DNA of 9,133 nucleotides from JBLMZW01 sp050259035 (GTDB taxonomy: Bacteria > Bacillota > Syntrophomonadia > Syntrophomonadales > DTU052). Made by a program: the position numbers and the translations under genes. The stretch spans positions 1 to 9,133 of the forward strand of contig JBLMZW010000211.1 of the NCBI GenBank assembly GCA_050259035.1, given 5' to 3'. Shown here piece by piece: positions 1 through 6,765 of the stretch; positions within the stretch are counted from its first letter, which is position 1, and each line of letters opens with the position of its first letter. A model generated the notes under the pieces. It was not told where the DNA came from. It worked only from the letters and a program-made list of their open reading frames with translations, and did not search any database.

Positions 1-2
1 GG

Positions 3-42
3 TAACATAGGTTATATAACGAGCGTTATATAACCTATGTTA
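3..42. repeat. Perfect 18-bp inverted repeat, operator-like
   Basis: Arms 3-20 and 25-42 are exact reverse complements around the 4-base centre GAGC. Each arm contains the 10-bp palindrome GTTATATAAC (11-20 and 25-34), and a shortened version GTTATAAC follows at 39-46, so related palindromes start every 14 bases (11, 25, 39). No T tract follows on the + strand, so an intrinsic terminator reading rightward is unlikely. The layout suits a tandem binding site for a dimeric regulator, possibly of a gene to the left of the window. I do not recognise the regulator. The repeat itself is certain; its function is inference. Confidence 0.7.
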
Positions 43-133
43 TAACAGATAACATAATAACACAAGGGTTTTTAAATACTCTGGTTAAAAAGTAATGGCA
101 AGGTTTTCTATAAAGGCAAATTCAATAACGGAG

Positions 134-139
134 TATAAT
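134..139 (+). promoter_or_regulatory. Possible -10 box for the riboswitch-degV transcript
   Basis: TATAAT at 134-139 is a perfect sigma-A -10 hexamer about 45 bases before the riboswitch aptamer. The hexamer 17 bases upstream (TAAAGG, 111-116) is a poor -35 match and no TG extension is seen, so this is a candidate only. Confidence 0.35.
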
Positions 140-184
140 GTAGCTAAGCGTTGCTTTTTGTCCCCAAATGGTATTTAATATTCA

Positions 185-312
185 TGAACAAGGAAGTGGA
201 AACCGGTATAAATCCGTTACAGGGGTGTTGCTGTAACCGGCATTAAACCCGCCTTGAACACGGTTTCTTTATCGAAAGCAAAGTACTATGGGGCCGGAAG
301 ACGTCCTGTTCA
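185..312 (+). ncRNA. Cobalamin riboswitch aptamer
   Basis: The order of conserved blocks matches the cobalamin (B12) aptamer family. A closing stem P1 forms between TGAACA-GG (185-193, one bulged A) and CCTGTTCA (305-312). Next come AAGGAA, then GGTATAAATCC (205-215), which corresponds to the family's GGTGAAAATCC. GTTACAG (216-222) pairs with CTGTAAC (231-237), enclosing the B12-box-like TTGCTGTAA. A variable part follows, then the 3' block CCGGAAGACG (294-303), equivalent to the CCGAAGACC end of the E. coli btuB leader. No poly-U terminator lies between the aptamer and the gene at 399, so the expression platform is unclear and control may be translational. The gene it controls is a degV homologue, which is unusual. 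Assignment is by eye, without a covariance model. Confidence 0.75.
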
Positions 313-398
313 AGCATTATATAGGCCAATCCCTTAAAAAGTACCAAGCATCATCGAGAAAATAGGTTCTAACGCTTAACATGGAGGGAGATAGCTAT
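313..398 (+). promoter_or_regulatory. Riboswitch-degV linker with RBS deciding a TTG start
   Basis: This linker joins the aptamer to the gene. A strong ribosome binding site GGAGGGAG lies at 383-390, eight bases before an in-frame TTG at 399. The in-frame ATG at 381 overlaps this site and has no Shine-Dalgarno of its own, so it is unlikely to be the start. I see no terminator hairpin with a T tract here. Confidence 0.55.
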
Positions 399-1244
399 TT
401 GAAGGACCGGATTGCACTTCTGACAGACAGCGCCTGTGACTTACCGGAGGAAATCATCAAGGAGTACGATATTAATGTTCTGCCTTTAAAAATTATCTAC
501 GGCACCCAGGAGTTTAATGATCGAGTGGACATACAACCCCAGGATGTTTACGATCAAATGCCGCAGAAAATACCCACCACGGCGATGCCCTGTCTGGGGG
601 ATATCAAGCACATGTTCGAAAACCTTAAAAAAAAGGGATATGAGAAGGTTCTGGCTGTTCATATATCGAGCGGTTTGAGCGGTACCTTTGATGCGGTTAA
701 GATGTGGGCTCAGGAAATCAAAGACATGCAGGTTCATGTTTTTGATACCAAGGTTTTGTCAATTGCCGAGGGGCTGCAGGTTTATGAGGCGGCAAAAGAC
801 ATCGCTCGGGGTCTGGAAATTCACAGCATTCTGGAGAATCTGATAGGTCAGCAGCCAAAAATCCATACTTATTATGTGTTGGAAACCCTCGAATACTTGA
901 AACGGGGTGGACGCATAGGTAAGGTAGCCGCAACTGTAGGCGAGTTTCTAAATATTAAACCCATTATTTCCATTGATAAAGAAGGCAAATACTATACTCA
1001 CAGCAAAGCCAGAGGCCGCCGGAAATCAATCAATACACTGGCTGATTTGGTTACTCAGGCAGTTAAGCACAATAAGATTAACCTGGCAGTCATGCATGGC
1101 GGAGCATTGGAAGAAGCTTTGAAACTAAAAGAACACCTGCAGGAACTACCCAACATAAAAGAAATAATATTCGGGCAGATCAGCCCCGCTCTTGGTGTCC
1201 ATACAGGTCCCGGATTGGTTGGGGTATGTATCCAGGAACTTTAG
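399..1244 (+). CDS. DegV family fatty-acid-binding protein
   Basis: From the TTG at 399 this encodes 281 aa, the usual DegV length; the ATG at 381 would add six residues but lies inside the ribosome binding site. DegV proteins are cytosolic two-domain proteins that bind a fatty acid in a central cleft; some (FakB) present fatty acids to the kinase FakA for phosphorylation. Counted from the TTG, visible family motifs are the N-terminal TDSACDLP (9-16), PTTAMP (59-64, the P-T-S-type loop), HISSGLSGT (88-96, with the serine that contacts the lipid carboxylate), LETLEYLKRGGRIG (161-174), LNIKPI (184-189), RGRRKS (205-210) and the C-terminal GVHTGPG (266-272). No signal peptide or membrane segment is seen. 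It follows a cobalamin-type riboswitch and is convergent with the transporter gene. No FakA is present, so whether this is a FakB-type protein is open. Confidence 0.93.
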   Translation: MKDRIALLTDSACDLPEEIIKEYDINVLPLKIIYGTQEFNDRVDIQPQDVYDQMPQKIPTTAMPCLGDIKHMFENLKKKGYEKVLAVHISSGLSGTFDAVKMWAQEIKDMQVHVFDTKVLSIAEGLQVYEAAKDIARGLEIHSILENLIGQQPKIHTYYVLETLEYLKRGGRIGKVAATVGEFLNIKPIISIDKEGKYYTHSKARGRRKSINTLADLVTQAVKHNKINLAVMHGGALEEALKLKEHLQELPNIKEIIFGQISPALGVHTGPGLVGVCIQEL

Positions 1245-1296
1245 AGAATATTTTAGACACAGCTATTGCATCTTGAACATGAAACCGGGAATTGAC

Positions 1297-2565
1297 TTAC
1301 GACCAAAATCTTACATAAAGATATATGGTTGATATGACTATTGAGAACAGCATCAAGGGAAACCCTACCTTTAAGAAGTCCATGAATTTTATGGGGTTCC
1401 CATATCTTTCGGAGATTCCCGCCACGATGACATTGGCCGAGGCCCCGATCAAAGTTCCGTTACCTCCTAAACAGGCTCCCAGGGCCAGTGCCCACCAGAT
1501 GGATTCCATAGGCAGATTAGACATGTGACCAATAGACTGCAGCAGTGGAATCATAGTTGCCACAAACGGAATATTATCCACGAAAGCTGAAGCAATGGCC
1601 GACAGCCATAATACCAGGAGCCCGGTATGCATGACATTACCCCCGGTAATGACCAGTGATTTGCGGGCAATTAATTCGATTACACCGGTTTCCTTGAGCC
1701 CACCGACAATTACAAATAACCCGATGAAGAAGAAAATGGTCGGCCATTCAACAGTTAACAATATTTCTTCCGGGTCTTCGCGGGTTACCAGCATTAAAAT
1801 CGCGGCACCCAGCAGAGCTATAGTGGCCGATTCCAGATGAAGCAGCTGGTGCAGGAGAAACCCCACAATAGTTAAGCCTAATACGATCAGCGATCTTTTA
1901 AGTAATTGCCAGTCTTTAATGAAGTCTATTTCGTTAAGACTTAGAATGTTTTGGATATTATCATCGCTGGTCTTCAGTTGTTTGCGGTAAATCAGCAGCA
2001 TCACCCCTATAGTAACCAGAAAAATTATACCTGCCGGCAGGGCCAGGTTGGCTATAAAGTCCATAAAGCCCAGCCCGGTTGCACTTCCAATCATGATATT
2101 GGGCGGATCGCCGATAAGGGTGGCGGTTCCCCCGATATTTGAGGCAATTACCTCCGCTAGTAAATAAGGGATTGGAGAAACATTTAAGCGGTCGGTTATC
2201 GCAAAAGTAACCGGCACTATTAACAATACGGTGGTGACGTTATCCAGAAAAGCTGAAGCCAAGGCGGTAACCAGGGCTAGAGCAGCCATAATCGCCAGGG
2301 GTTTGCCCCCCGAAAGTTTAGCGGCTTTAACCGCCAGATATTCGAACACTCCACTCTGCCGGGTAATTCCCACGATTATCATCATACCGACCAACAGGCC
2401 TATGGTATTGAAATCAATTGATGTAACCGCCTGTTTCTGAGTAATAACTCCCAGGGCCACCAGAACTGTGGCTCCTACCAGAGCCACTATGGTTCGGTGA
2501 ATCTTATCGAGAATAATAAAAACGTATGCCAATAAAAAGATGATGATCGCCAGCCAGAAGCCCAT
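1297..2565 (-). CDS. ArsB/NhaD-type ion transporter (IT superfamily permease)
   Basis: A 422-aa, very hydrophobic protein with roughly ten to twelve membrane segments. It shows the inverted-repeat signature of the ion transporter superfamily (ArsB/NhaD, COG1055-like). Half one has AFLDNVTT (105-112) and GGTATLIGDPPN (145-156). Half two has AFVDNIPF (327-334) and GGNGTLIGASAN (367-378). These Asp-Asn and Gly-rich hairpin motifs are where family members bind substrate and cation. A charged loop (about 195-222) separates the halves. Members export arsenite, exchange Na+/H+ or move carboxylates; the substrate cannot be read from sequence, and no arsR or arsC is nearby. The ATG at 2565 has a good ribosome binding site, AGAGGTGAGGGG (2569-2580 complement). 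The gene diverges from kdp and is preceded by a structured leader with a terminator, so premature termination probably controls it. A Na+ or other ion role beside kdp is inference. Confidence 0.85.
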   Translation of the reverse strand: MGFWLAIIIFLLAYVFIILDKIHRTIVALVGATVLVALGVITQKQAVTSIDFNTIGLLVGMMIIVGITRQSGVFEYLAVKAAKLSGGKPLAIMAALALVTALASAFLDNVTTVLLIVPVTFAITDRLNVSPIPYLLAEVIASNIGGTATLIGDPPNIMIGSATGLGFMDFIANLALPAGIIFLVTIGVMLLIYRKQLKTSDDNIQNILSLNEIDFIKDWQLLKRSLIVLGLTIVGFLLHQLLHLESATIALLGAAILMLVTREDPEEILLTVEWPTIFFFIGLFVIVGGLKETGVIELIARKSLVITGGNVMHTGLLVLWLSAIASAFVDNIPFVATMIPLLQSIGHMSNLPMESIWWALALGACLGGNGTLIGASANVIVAGISERYGNPIKFMDFLKVGFPLMLFSIVISTIYLYVRFWS

Positions 2566-2583
2566 GTTCCCCTCACCTCTTAG

Positions 2584-2619
2584 TAAAAATAAATGGGTAG
2601 CCTTATAAAAGGCTACCCA
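2584..2619 (-). terminator. Intrinsic terminator in the transporter leader
   Basis: On the minus strand an 11-bp perfect stem, arms 2609-2619 and 2594-2604 around a 4-base loop, is followed directly by a T-rich run (ATTTATTTTTAC). It ends just before the ribosome binding site of the 422-aa transporter gene and inside its presumed transcript. It therefore looks like a conditional terminator (attenuator), not the end of another gene. Read on the + strand it has no T tract. Confidence 0.8.
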
Positions 2620-2736
2620 CCCTAGTAAGCCGGTTTCTCATGGCCCGGGCTCCGTATCGCATTGACTTAGGCGCCTGGACCCCGCTCTCCAGGCTTTCGC
2701 CTGAATCGCTTTGACCGTAAAGTATAATATAAGATT
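2620..2736 (-). promoter_or_regulatory. Structured 5' leader, riboswitch-like, class unassigned
   Basis: Between the presumed promoter and the terminator, the minus-strand RNA can form several structures. CAGGC-GAAA-GCCTG is a tetraloop hairpin (2690-2703). GCCTGGA (2694-2688) can instead pair with TCCAGGC (2679-2673) around GAGCGGGG, excluding the first hairpin. GGCUUAC (2631-2625) can pair with GUAGCC (2616-2611), with one bulged U, which would break the terminator stem and act as antiterminator. This is standard riboswitch/attenuator architecture. I could not match it to the c-di-AMP, T-box, TPP, guanidine or Mn2+ families by eye. The Na+ and Li+ sensing families are candidates because of the gene controlled, but I cannot recall their consensus well enough to test them. 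Confidence 0.55.
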
Positions 2737-2742
2737 TTCGTT

Positions 2743-2772
2743 ATAGTAGCACGAACACAATGAAACTGTCAA
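2743..2772 (-). promoter_or_regulatory. Likely sigma-A promoter of the transporter gene
   Basis: On the minus strand a perfect -35 TTGACA (2772-2767) is followed after 18 bases by TACTAT (2748-2743), five of six matches to TATAAT. The start site would fall near 2736, giving a leader of about 170 bases that contains all the hairpins described. A second A+T-rich stretch (2722-2732) could supply an alternative -10. Confidence 0.6.
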
Positions 2773-2828
2773 AGCATCTTCTGTCTTTACACCTTTTTTA
2801 CACTTAGTTCTTTTATCCTTACAGATAA

Positions 2829-2856
2829 TTGACTTTAAAGCGGCGTACAATAAACT
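2829..2856 (+). promoter_or_regulatory. Candidate kdp operon promoter
   Basis: TTGACT (2829-2834) and TAAACT (2851-2856) are separated by 16 bases and lie about 35 bases before the kdpF GTG. The -35 is good (five of six), the -10 weak (four of six), as expected for a promoter that needs an activator such as phosphorylated KdpE. The resulting leader would be short with no room for a riboswitch. Assignment is tentative. Confidence 0.4.
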
Positions 2857-2889
2857 CGAAACCGGAAGTTTTCCTAAGGAGGGAGATCG

Positions 2890-2976
2890 GTGACCGAGTT
2901 TATTCTGAGCATTCTGGTGACCGTATTTCTGCTGGCTTACTTAATCTATGCTTTGCTGAAAGCTGAGGAACTGTAA
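2890..2976 (+). CDS. kdpF: KdpF, small subunit of the K+ pump
   Basis: A 28-residue protein starting at GTG, with a strong ribosome binding site AAGGAGGGAG (2876-2885). It is essentially one hydrophobic membrane helix (residues 4-22, rich in I, L, V and F) with a short charged tail ending KAEEL. KdpF in E. coli is 29 aa; it sits against KdpA in the membrane and stabilises the KdpFABC complex. Length, single helix and position immediately before kdpA, with only one base between its stop and the kdpA ATG, support the assignment. Sequence conservation in so short a protein is low, so context carries much of the weight. It is first in the operon and easily missed because of its size. Confidence 0.85.
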   Translation: MTEFILSILVTVFLLAYLIYALLKAEEL

Positions 2977-2977
2977 T

Positions 2978-4681
2978 ATGAGACTGGATATTTTACTGTT
3001 TGTATTATTTTTTGCGATGCTGATACTTCTCACTCTTCCTCTGGGTCGTTATATGGCCAGAGTTTTTAGCGGTGAGAAAACATTTATGGATAAAGTACTG
3101 GCTCCACTTGAGGCTTTAATTTATCGCCTTGGTGGCATTAATCCTAAGCACGAAATGACCTGGAAGGAATACGCGGTATCTCTTTTAACATTTAATTTCC
3201 TGGGGATTGTATTCGTCTTCCTGTTGCAGATTTTACAAGGTCATCTGCCCTTAAATCCGCAGAAGCTGGGCGCGGTATCACCGACATTGGCTTTTAACAC
3301 CGCAGTTAGTTTTGTCACCAATACCAACTGGCAGGCCTACTCTGGTGAAACCACCATGAGCTATTTAACTCAAATGGCCGCTTTAACAGTTCAGAATTTC
3401 CTGTCGGCGGGCACGGGATTAGTAGTGGCAATTGCGTTGATAAGGGGCATAGTCCGACGCAGAACCGACCGCATCGGCAACTTCTGGGCTGACCTCACCC
3501 GGGCTGTATTATGGGTGTTGTTCCCCTTATCCCTGATAATCGCACTTATTTTGGTTTCCCAGGGCGTTATTCAAGACCTCCATAATTATCAGGTTATAAC
3601 CACCCTGGAGGGCATAAAACAGACCATTCCCATGGGCCCGGTTGCCTCTCAGGAGGCCATTAAAATGCTGGGGGTAAATGGCGGGGGATTCTTCAATGCC
3701 AATTCGGCACATCCTTTCGAAAATCCGACTCCACTAGCCAATTACATTGAAATTTTCAGCATTTTACTGATTCCGGCGGCCTTAACCATGACTTTCGGTC
3801 ATATGGTGGGCAACCGCCGCCAGGGTACCGTTATTCTTACGGCTATGATGTTGTTATTTATAATTAGTCTCGGTATAACCTATGGGGTCGAATACCGGGG
3901 GAATCCCAATTTTACTACGCTTGGAGTTACTCATCCAACTTCCATGGAGGGTAAGGAGGTACGTTTTGGTACCGGGACGTCCAGCCTGTTTGCTGTGGCG
4001 ACTACTGCCGCTTCCTGTGGGGCTGTGAATAGCATGCATGACAGTCTTACTCCATTATCCGGATTGATTACTATGCTGCAGATGATGCTGGGAGAGGTGG
4101 TTTTCGGAGGCGTTGGTTCGGGACTCTACGGAATGCTTATGTTTGCTTTATTAGCGGTTTTTGTGGTGGGTCTGATGGTGGGGCGGACTCCTGAGTATAT
4201 AGGTAAAAAAGTTGAGAGCTGGGACGTAAAAATGGCTACCCTCGCTATTCTGATTCCATCGGTAACCATATTGGTCGGTACTGCCCTGGCTGCAGCACTG
4301 CCCGGGCCTGCCTCATCTGTTTTGAACCCGGGCCCCCACGGCTTTTCTGAAATACTCTATGCCTTTTCATCAGCCGCGGGCAATAACGGAAGCGCCTTCG
4401 CGGGATTAAACGCCAATACTGTCTTCTACAATATCGGATTGGCAATTGCCATGTTAGTAGGTCGTTTTGGAGTAATAATCCCGGCTCTGGCTATCGCGGG
4501 CAATCTGGCCCAAAAACAGGCCACCCCGGCCAGTGCGGGTACTTTTGAAACCACTACCTGGTTGTTTCCGGTTATTCTTGCATCCGTAGTATTGATTATT
4601 GGAGCATTAACTTTCTTTCCCGCGCTCTCTCTGGGGCCATTGGTTGAGCACTTGATAATGCTTAACGGCGGAGCCTTTTAA
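2978..4681 (+). CDS. kdpA: KdpA, K+-binding channel-like subunit of the Kdp-ATPase
   Basis: A 567-aa polytopic membrane protein (E. coli KdpA is 557 aa) that selects and binds K+ for the KdpFABC pump. It belongs to the superfamily of K+ transporters with four channel-like repeats. The four filter segments are visible: VTNTNWQAYSGE (113-124), GVNGGGFFNANS (232-243), AASCGAVNSMHDS (344-356) and AAGNNGSAFAGLN (466-478). The N-terminus is a membrane helix with the usual PLGRYMARVF (21-30). The ATG at 2978 follows GAGG (2964-2967), which lies inside the end of kdpF, so translation of the two is probably coupled. The gene is intact, shows no frameshift, and is 14 bases from kdpB. Confidence 0.98.
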   Translation: MRLDILLFVLFFAMLILLTLPLGRYMARVFSGEKTFMDKVLAPLEALIYRLGGINPKHEMTWKEYAVSLLTFNFLGIVFVFLLQILQGHLPLNPQKLGAVSPTLAFNTAVSFVTNTNWQAYSGETTMSYLTQMAALTVQNFLSAGTGLVVAIALIRGIVRRRTDRIGNFWADLTRAVLWVLFPLSLIIALILVSQGVIQDLHNYQVITTLEGIKQTIPMGPVASQEAIKMLGVNGGGFFNANSAHPFENPTPLANYIEIFSILLIPAALTMTFGHMVGNRRQGTVILTAMMLLFIISLGITYGVEYRGNPNFTTLGVTHPTSMEGKEVRFGTGTSSLFAVATTAASCGAVNSMHDSLTPLSGLITMLQMMLGEVVFGGVGSGLYGMLMFALLAVFVVGLMVGRTPEYIGKKVESWDVKMATLAILIPSVTILVGTALAAALPGPASSVLNPGPHGFSEILYAFSSAAGNNGSAFAGLNANTVFYNIGLAIAMLVGRFGVIIPALAIAGNLAQKQATPASAGTFETTTWLFPVILASVVLIIGALTFFPALSLGPLVEHLIMLNGGAF

Positions 4682-4695
4682 TTAGGAGGGTTAAT

Positions 4696-6753
4696 ATGGC
4701 CGGTACATGCGAAAACAAAAAGAATCTGAAGAATCAATCCATTAACAAGGATATGCTCCGGGATGCGGTTAAGGATACCTTCCGTAAGCTCGATCCCCGG
4801 ACCCAATGGCGTAACCCGGTTATGTTCGTGGTTTATATCGGTGCTATACTTACCACCGGTTATGTCTTACGTAGTCTTGTTTATAGCCTGTGGACCTCCA
4901 TCTCTTTCAATTTGCAACTGGCTTTTTGGCTGTGGCTGACCGTACTGTTTTCTAATTTTGCTGAGGCTATGGCGGAAGGCCGGGGCAAGGCCCAGGCCTT
5001 GTCCTTGCGGCGTGCCCGCAGTGAAACCATAGCAAAAAAACTTATTAACGGAGGAAGTCAAAACATTTCGGCATCACACCTGCGTAAGGGCGATGTGGTG
5101 CTGGTAGAAGCCGGTGAAATCATTCCCGGCGATGGGGAAGTAATCGAAGGCATAGCTTCAGTCGATGAAAGCGTAATTACTGGAGAATCCGCACCGGTGA
5201 TCCGAGAATCCGGGGGAGATAGAAGCTCAGTAACCGGAGGCAGCAAGGTCCTCTCTGATTGGATCAAGGTTAGAATTTCCGCTAATCCAGGAGAAAGCTT
5301 TCTGGATCATATGATAAGTCTGGTTGAAGGGGCCAAAAGACAAAAAACCCCCAATGAAGTTGCTTTGACTATTCTCCTCGTGGGACTGACTATTATATTT
5401 TTACTGGCGGTGGCTACCCTGGAACCATATGCATCCTATGCTAAAACCACCGTGCCCATTCCGGTCCTAATTGCTTTACTGGTCTGCCTGATTCCAACTA
5501 CTATAGGAGGCCTCTTGAGTGCTATAGGGATAGCTGGTATTGATCGCCTTTTAAGGCGTAATGTGTTGGCCATGTCGGGAAGGGCAGTAGAGGCTGCCGG
5601 TGATGTGGATGTTTTACTGATGGATAAGACTGGAACCATTACCCTGGGCAACCGTATGGCCACCGAGTTTATCCCGGCCCCCGGAATTACTGAACAAAGG
5701 ATTGCCGACGCTGCGCAATTGGCCTCATTAGCGGACGAAACCCCCGAAGGTCGTAGTATTGTGGTCCTTGCCAAGCAGAAGTTCGGTATAAGAGAACGGG
5801 ATATGTCGGCACTCGGTGGAACCTTTATTCCTTTCAGTGCCCATACCCGTATGAGCGGGGTGGTTTTGCCGGACCGTGAAATTCGCAAAGGTGCGTTTGA
5901 CACCGTAAAGGCCTTTGTTGCTGAGCGGGGAGGAGAAACCCCGCGCGAAGTACAGATAGCCGTGGAGAAGGTTGCGAAAGATGGGGGAACCCCGCTGGTG
6001 GTTGCCGACGGCAAGCAGGTTTTAGGGGTTATTTATCTAAAGGATGTTGTAAAGGGCGGCATTAAGGATCGATTTGCCCGGATGAGACGCATGGGGATTA
6101 AAACCGTCATGATTACCGGTGACAATCCACTAACAGCTGCGGCTATTGCCGCAGAAGCCGGGGTTGACGATTTCCTGGCGGAAGCCAATCCGGAAAACAA
6201 ATTGAAATTAATCCGGGAATACCAGGCAGCGGGGCATCTGGTAGCTATGACCGGTGACGGAACCAATGATGCTCCTGCATTAGCCCAGGCAGATGTCGGG
6301 GTGGCAATGAACAGTGGTACTCAAGCCGCCAAAGAAGCCAGCAACATGGTTGATTTGGACAGCAATCCCACTAAATTATTGGAAGTGGTGGAAATCGGCA
6401 AGCAGCTCTTAATGACCCGCGGTGCATTAACTACTTTCAGCATATCCAATGATGTTGCCAAGTACTTTGCGATTATTCCGGCTTTGTTTGTTAGTACTTA
6501 CCCTTTGCTGGATAAGCTTAATTTTATGAGACTTGAGACTCCGCAAAGCTCCATATTATCAGCAATTATATTCAATGCACTTATTATCGTAGCTCTGGTG
6601 CCCCTGGCTTTAAGGGGGGTGGGATACACCCCGATGAGTGCATCAGCCATTCTGCGGCGCAACATTCTTATTTACGGTCTGGGGGGCCTGATCGTTCCCT
6701 TTATTGGCATTAAGTTGATTGATCTGCTGGTTAACCTTTTAGGTTTAGTTTAA
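4696..6753 (+). CDS. kdpB: KdpB, P-type ATPase catalytic subunit of the K+ pump
   Basis: A 685-aa P-type ATPase (E. coli KdpB 682 aa) that hydrolyses ATP to drive K+ uptake with KdpA. Visible elements in order: N-terminal membrane helices (42-88); actuator-domain TGES (162-165), whose serine matches the inhibitory phosphorylation site (Ser162) of E. coli KdpB; KTPNE (217-221); membrane helix motif CLIPTTIGG (264-272); phosphorylation motif DKTGTIT with Asp310; nucleotide-domain FSAHTRMSG (380-388) and the KGA lysine at 398; TGDN (474-477); hinge TGDGTNDAP (519-527); and C-terminal helices (about 585-684). All catalytic residues are present, so the pump should be active. The ribosome binding site AGGAGGG (4684-4690) is ideally placed. 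The gap to kdpA is 14 bases and to kdpC 12. Confidence 0.99.
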   Translation: MAGTCENKKNLKNQSINKDMLRDAVKDTFRKLDPRTQWRNPVMFVVYIGAILTTGYVLRSLVYSLWTSISFNLQLAFWLWLTVLFSNFAEAMAEGRGKAQALSLRRARSETIAKKLINGGSQNISASHLRKGDVVLVEAGEIIPGDGEVIEGIASVDESVITGESAPVIRESGGDRSSVTGGSKVLSDWIKVRISANPGESFLDHMISLVEGAKRQKTPNEVALTILLVGLTIIFLLAVATLEPYASYAKTTVPIPVLIALLVCLIPTTIGGLLSAIGIAGIDRLLRRNVLAMSGRAVEAAGDVDVLLMDKTGTITLGNRMATEFIPAPGITEQRIADAAQLASLADETPEGRSIVVLAKQKFGIRERDMSALGGTFIPFSAHTRMSGVVLPDREIRKGAFDTVKAFVAERGGETPREVQIAVEKVAKDGGTPLVVADGKQVLGVIYLKDVVKGGIKDRFARMRRMGIKTVMITGDNPLTAAAIAAEAGVDDFLAEANPENKLKLIREYQAAGHLVAMTGDGTNDAPALAQADVGVAMNSGTQAAKEASNMVDLDSNPTKLLEVVEIGKQLLMTRGALTTFSISNDVAKYFAIIPALFVSTYPLLDKLNFMRLETPQSSILSAIIFNALIIVALVPLALRGVGYTPMSASAILRRNILIYGLGGLIVPFIGIKLIDLLVNLLGLV

Positions 6754-6765
6754 GGAGGCTATTAT

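Noticed and set aside
3..42. Left-edge inverted repeat as an intrinsic terminator
   Set aside because: The stem is A+T-rich and no T tract follows on the + strand. The minus-strand continuation lies outside the window and cannot be judged.
1245..1296. Terminator between the convergent degV and transporter genes
   Set aside because: I found no stable hairpin followed by a T tract on either strand in these 52 bases.
2594..2640. T-box leader for the transporter (AGGGTGGGTAGCC resembles the T-box sequence)
   Set aside because: The match to the GGTGGTACCGCG consensus is imperfect, the leader is too short for a Stem I with specifier loop, and no Stem I motifs are seen. The controlled gene is not an amino-acid gene by sequence.
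2620..2720. c-di-AMP (ydaO/yuaA) riboswitch in the transporter leader
   Set aside because: A short stretch (CAGGCGAAAGCCTG then GAGAGCGGGG) loosely recalls the start of this aptamer, but the later conserved blocks, including CAGCTAACCTCG-like sequence, are missing.
2638..2850. 70-codon minus-strand frame in the transporter-kdp gap
   Set aside because: It overlaps the promoter and structured leader, has a low-complexity cysteine/lysine-rich start, no convincing ribosome binding site and no recognisable family. The hairpins and terminator explain this stretch better.
5436..6014. 192-codon open frame on the minus strand inside kdpB
   Set aside because: It lies entirely opposite a catalytically intact kdpB, has a serine/threonine/proline-rich composition typical of an antisense shadow, and shows no recognisable domain.
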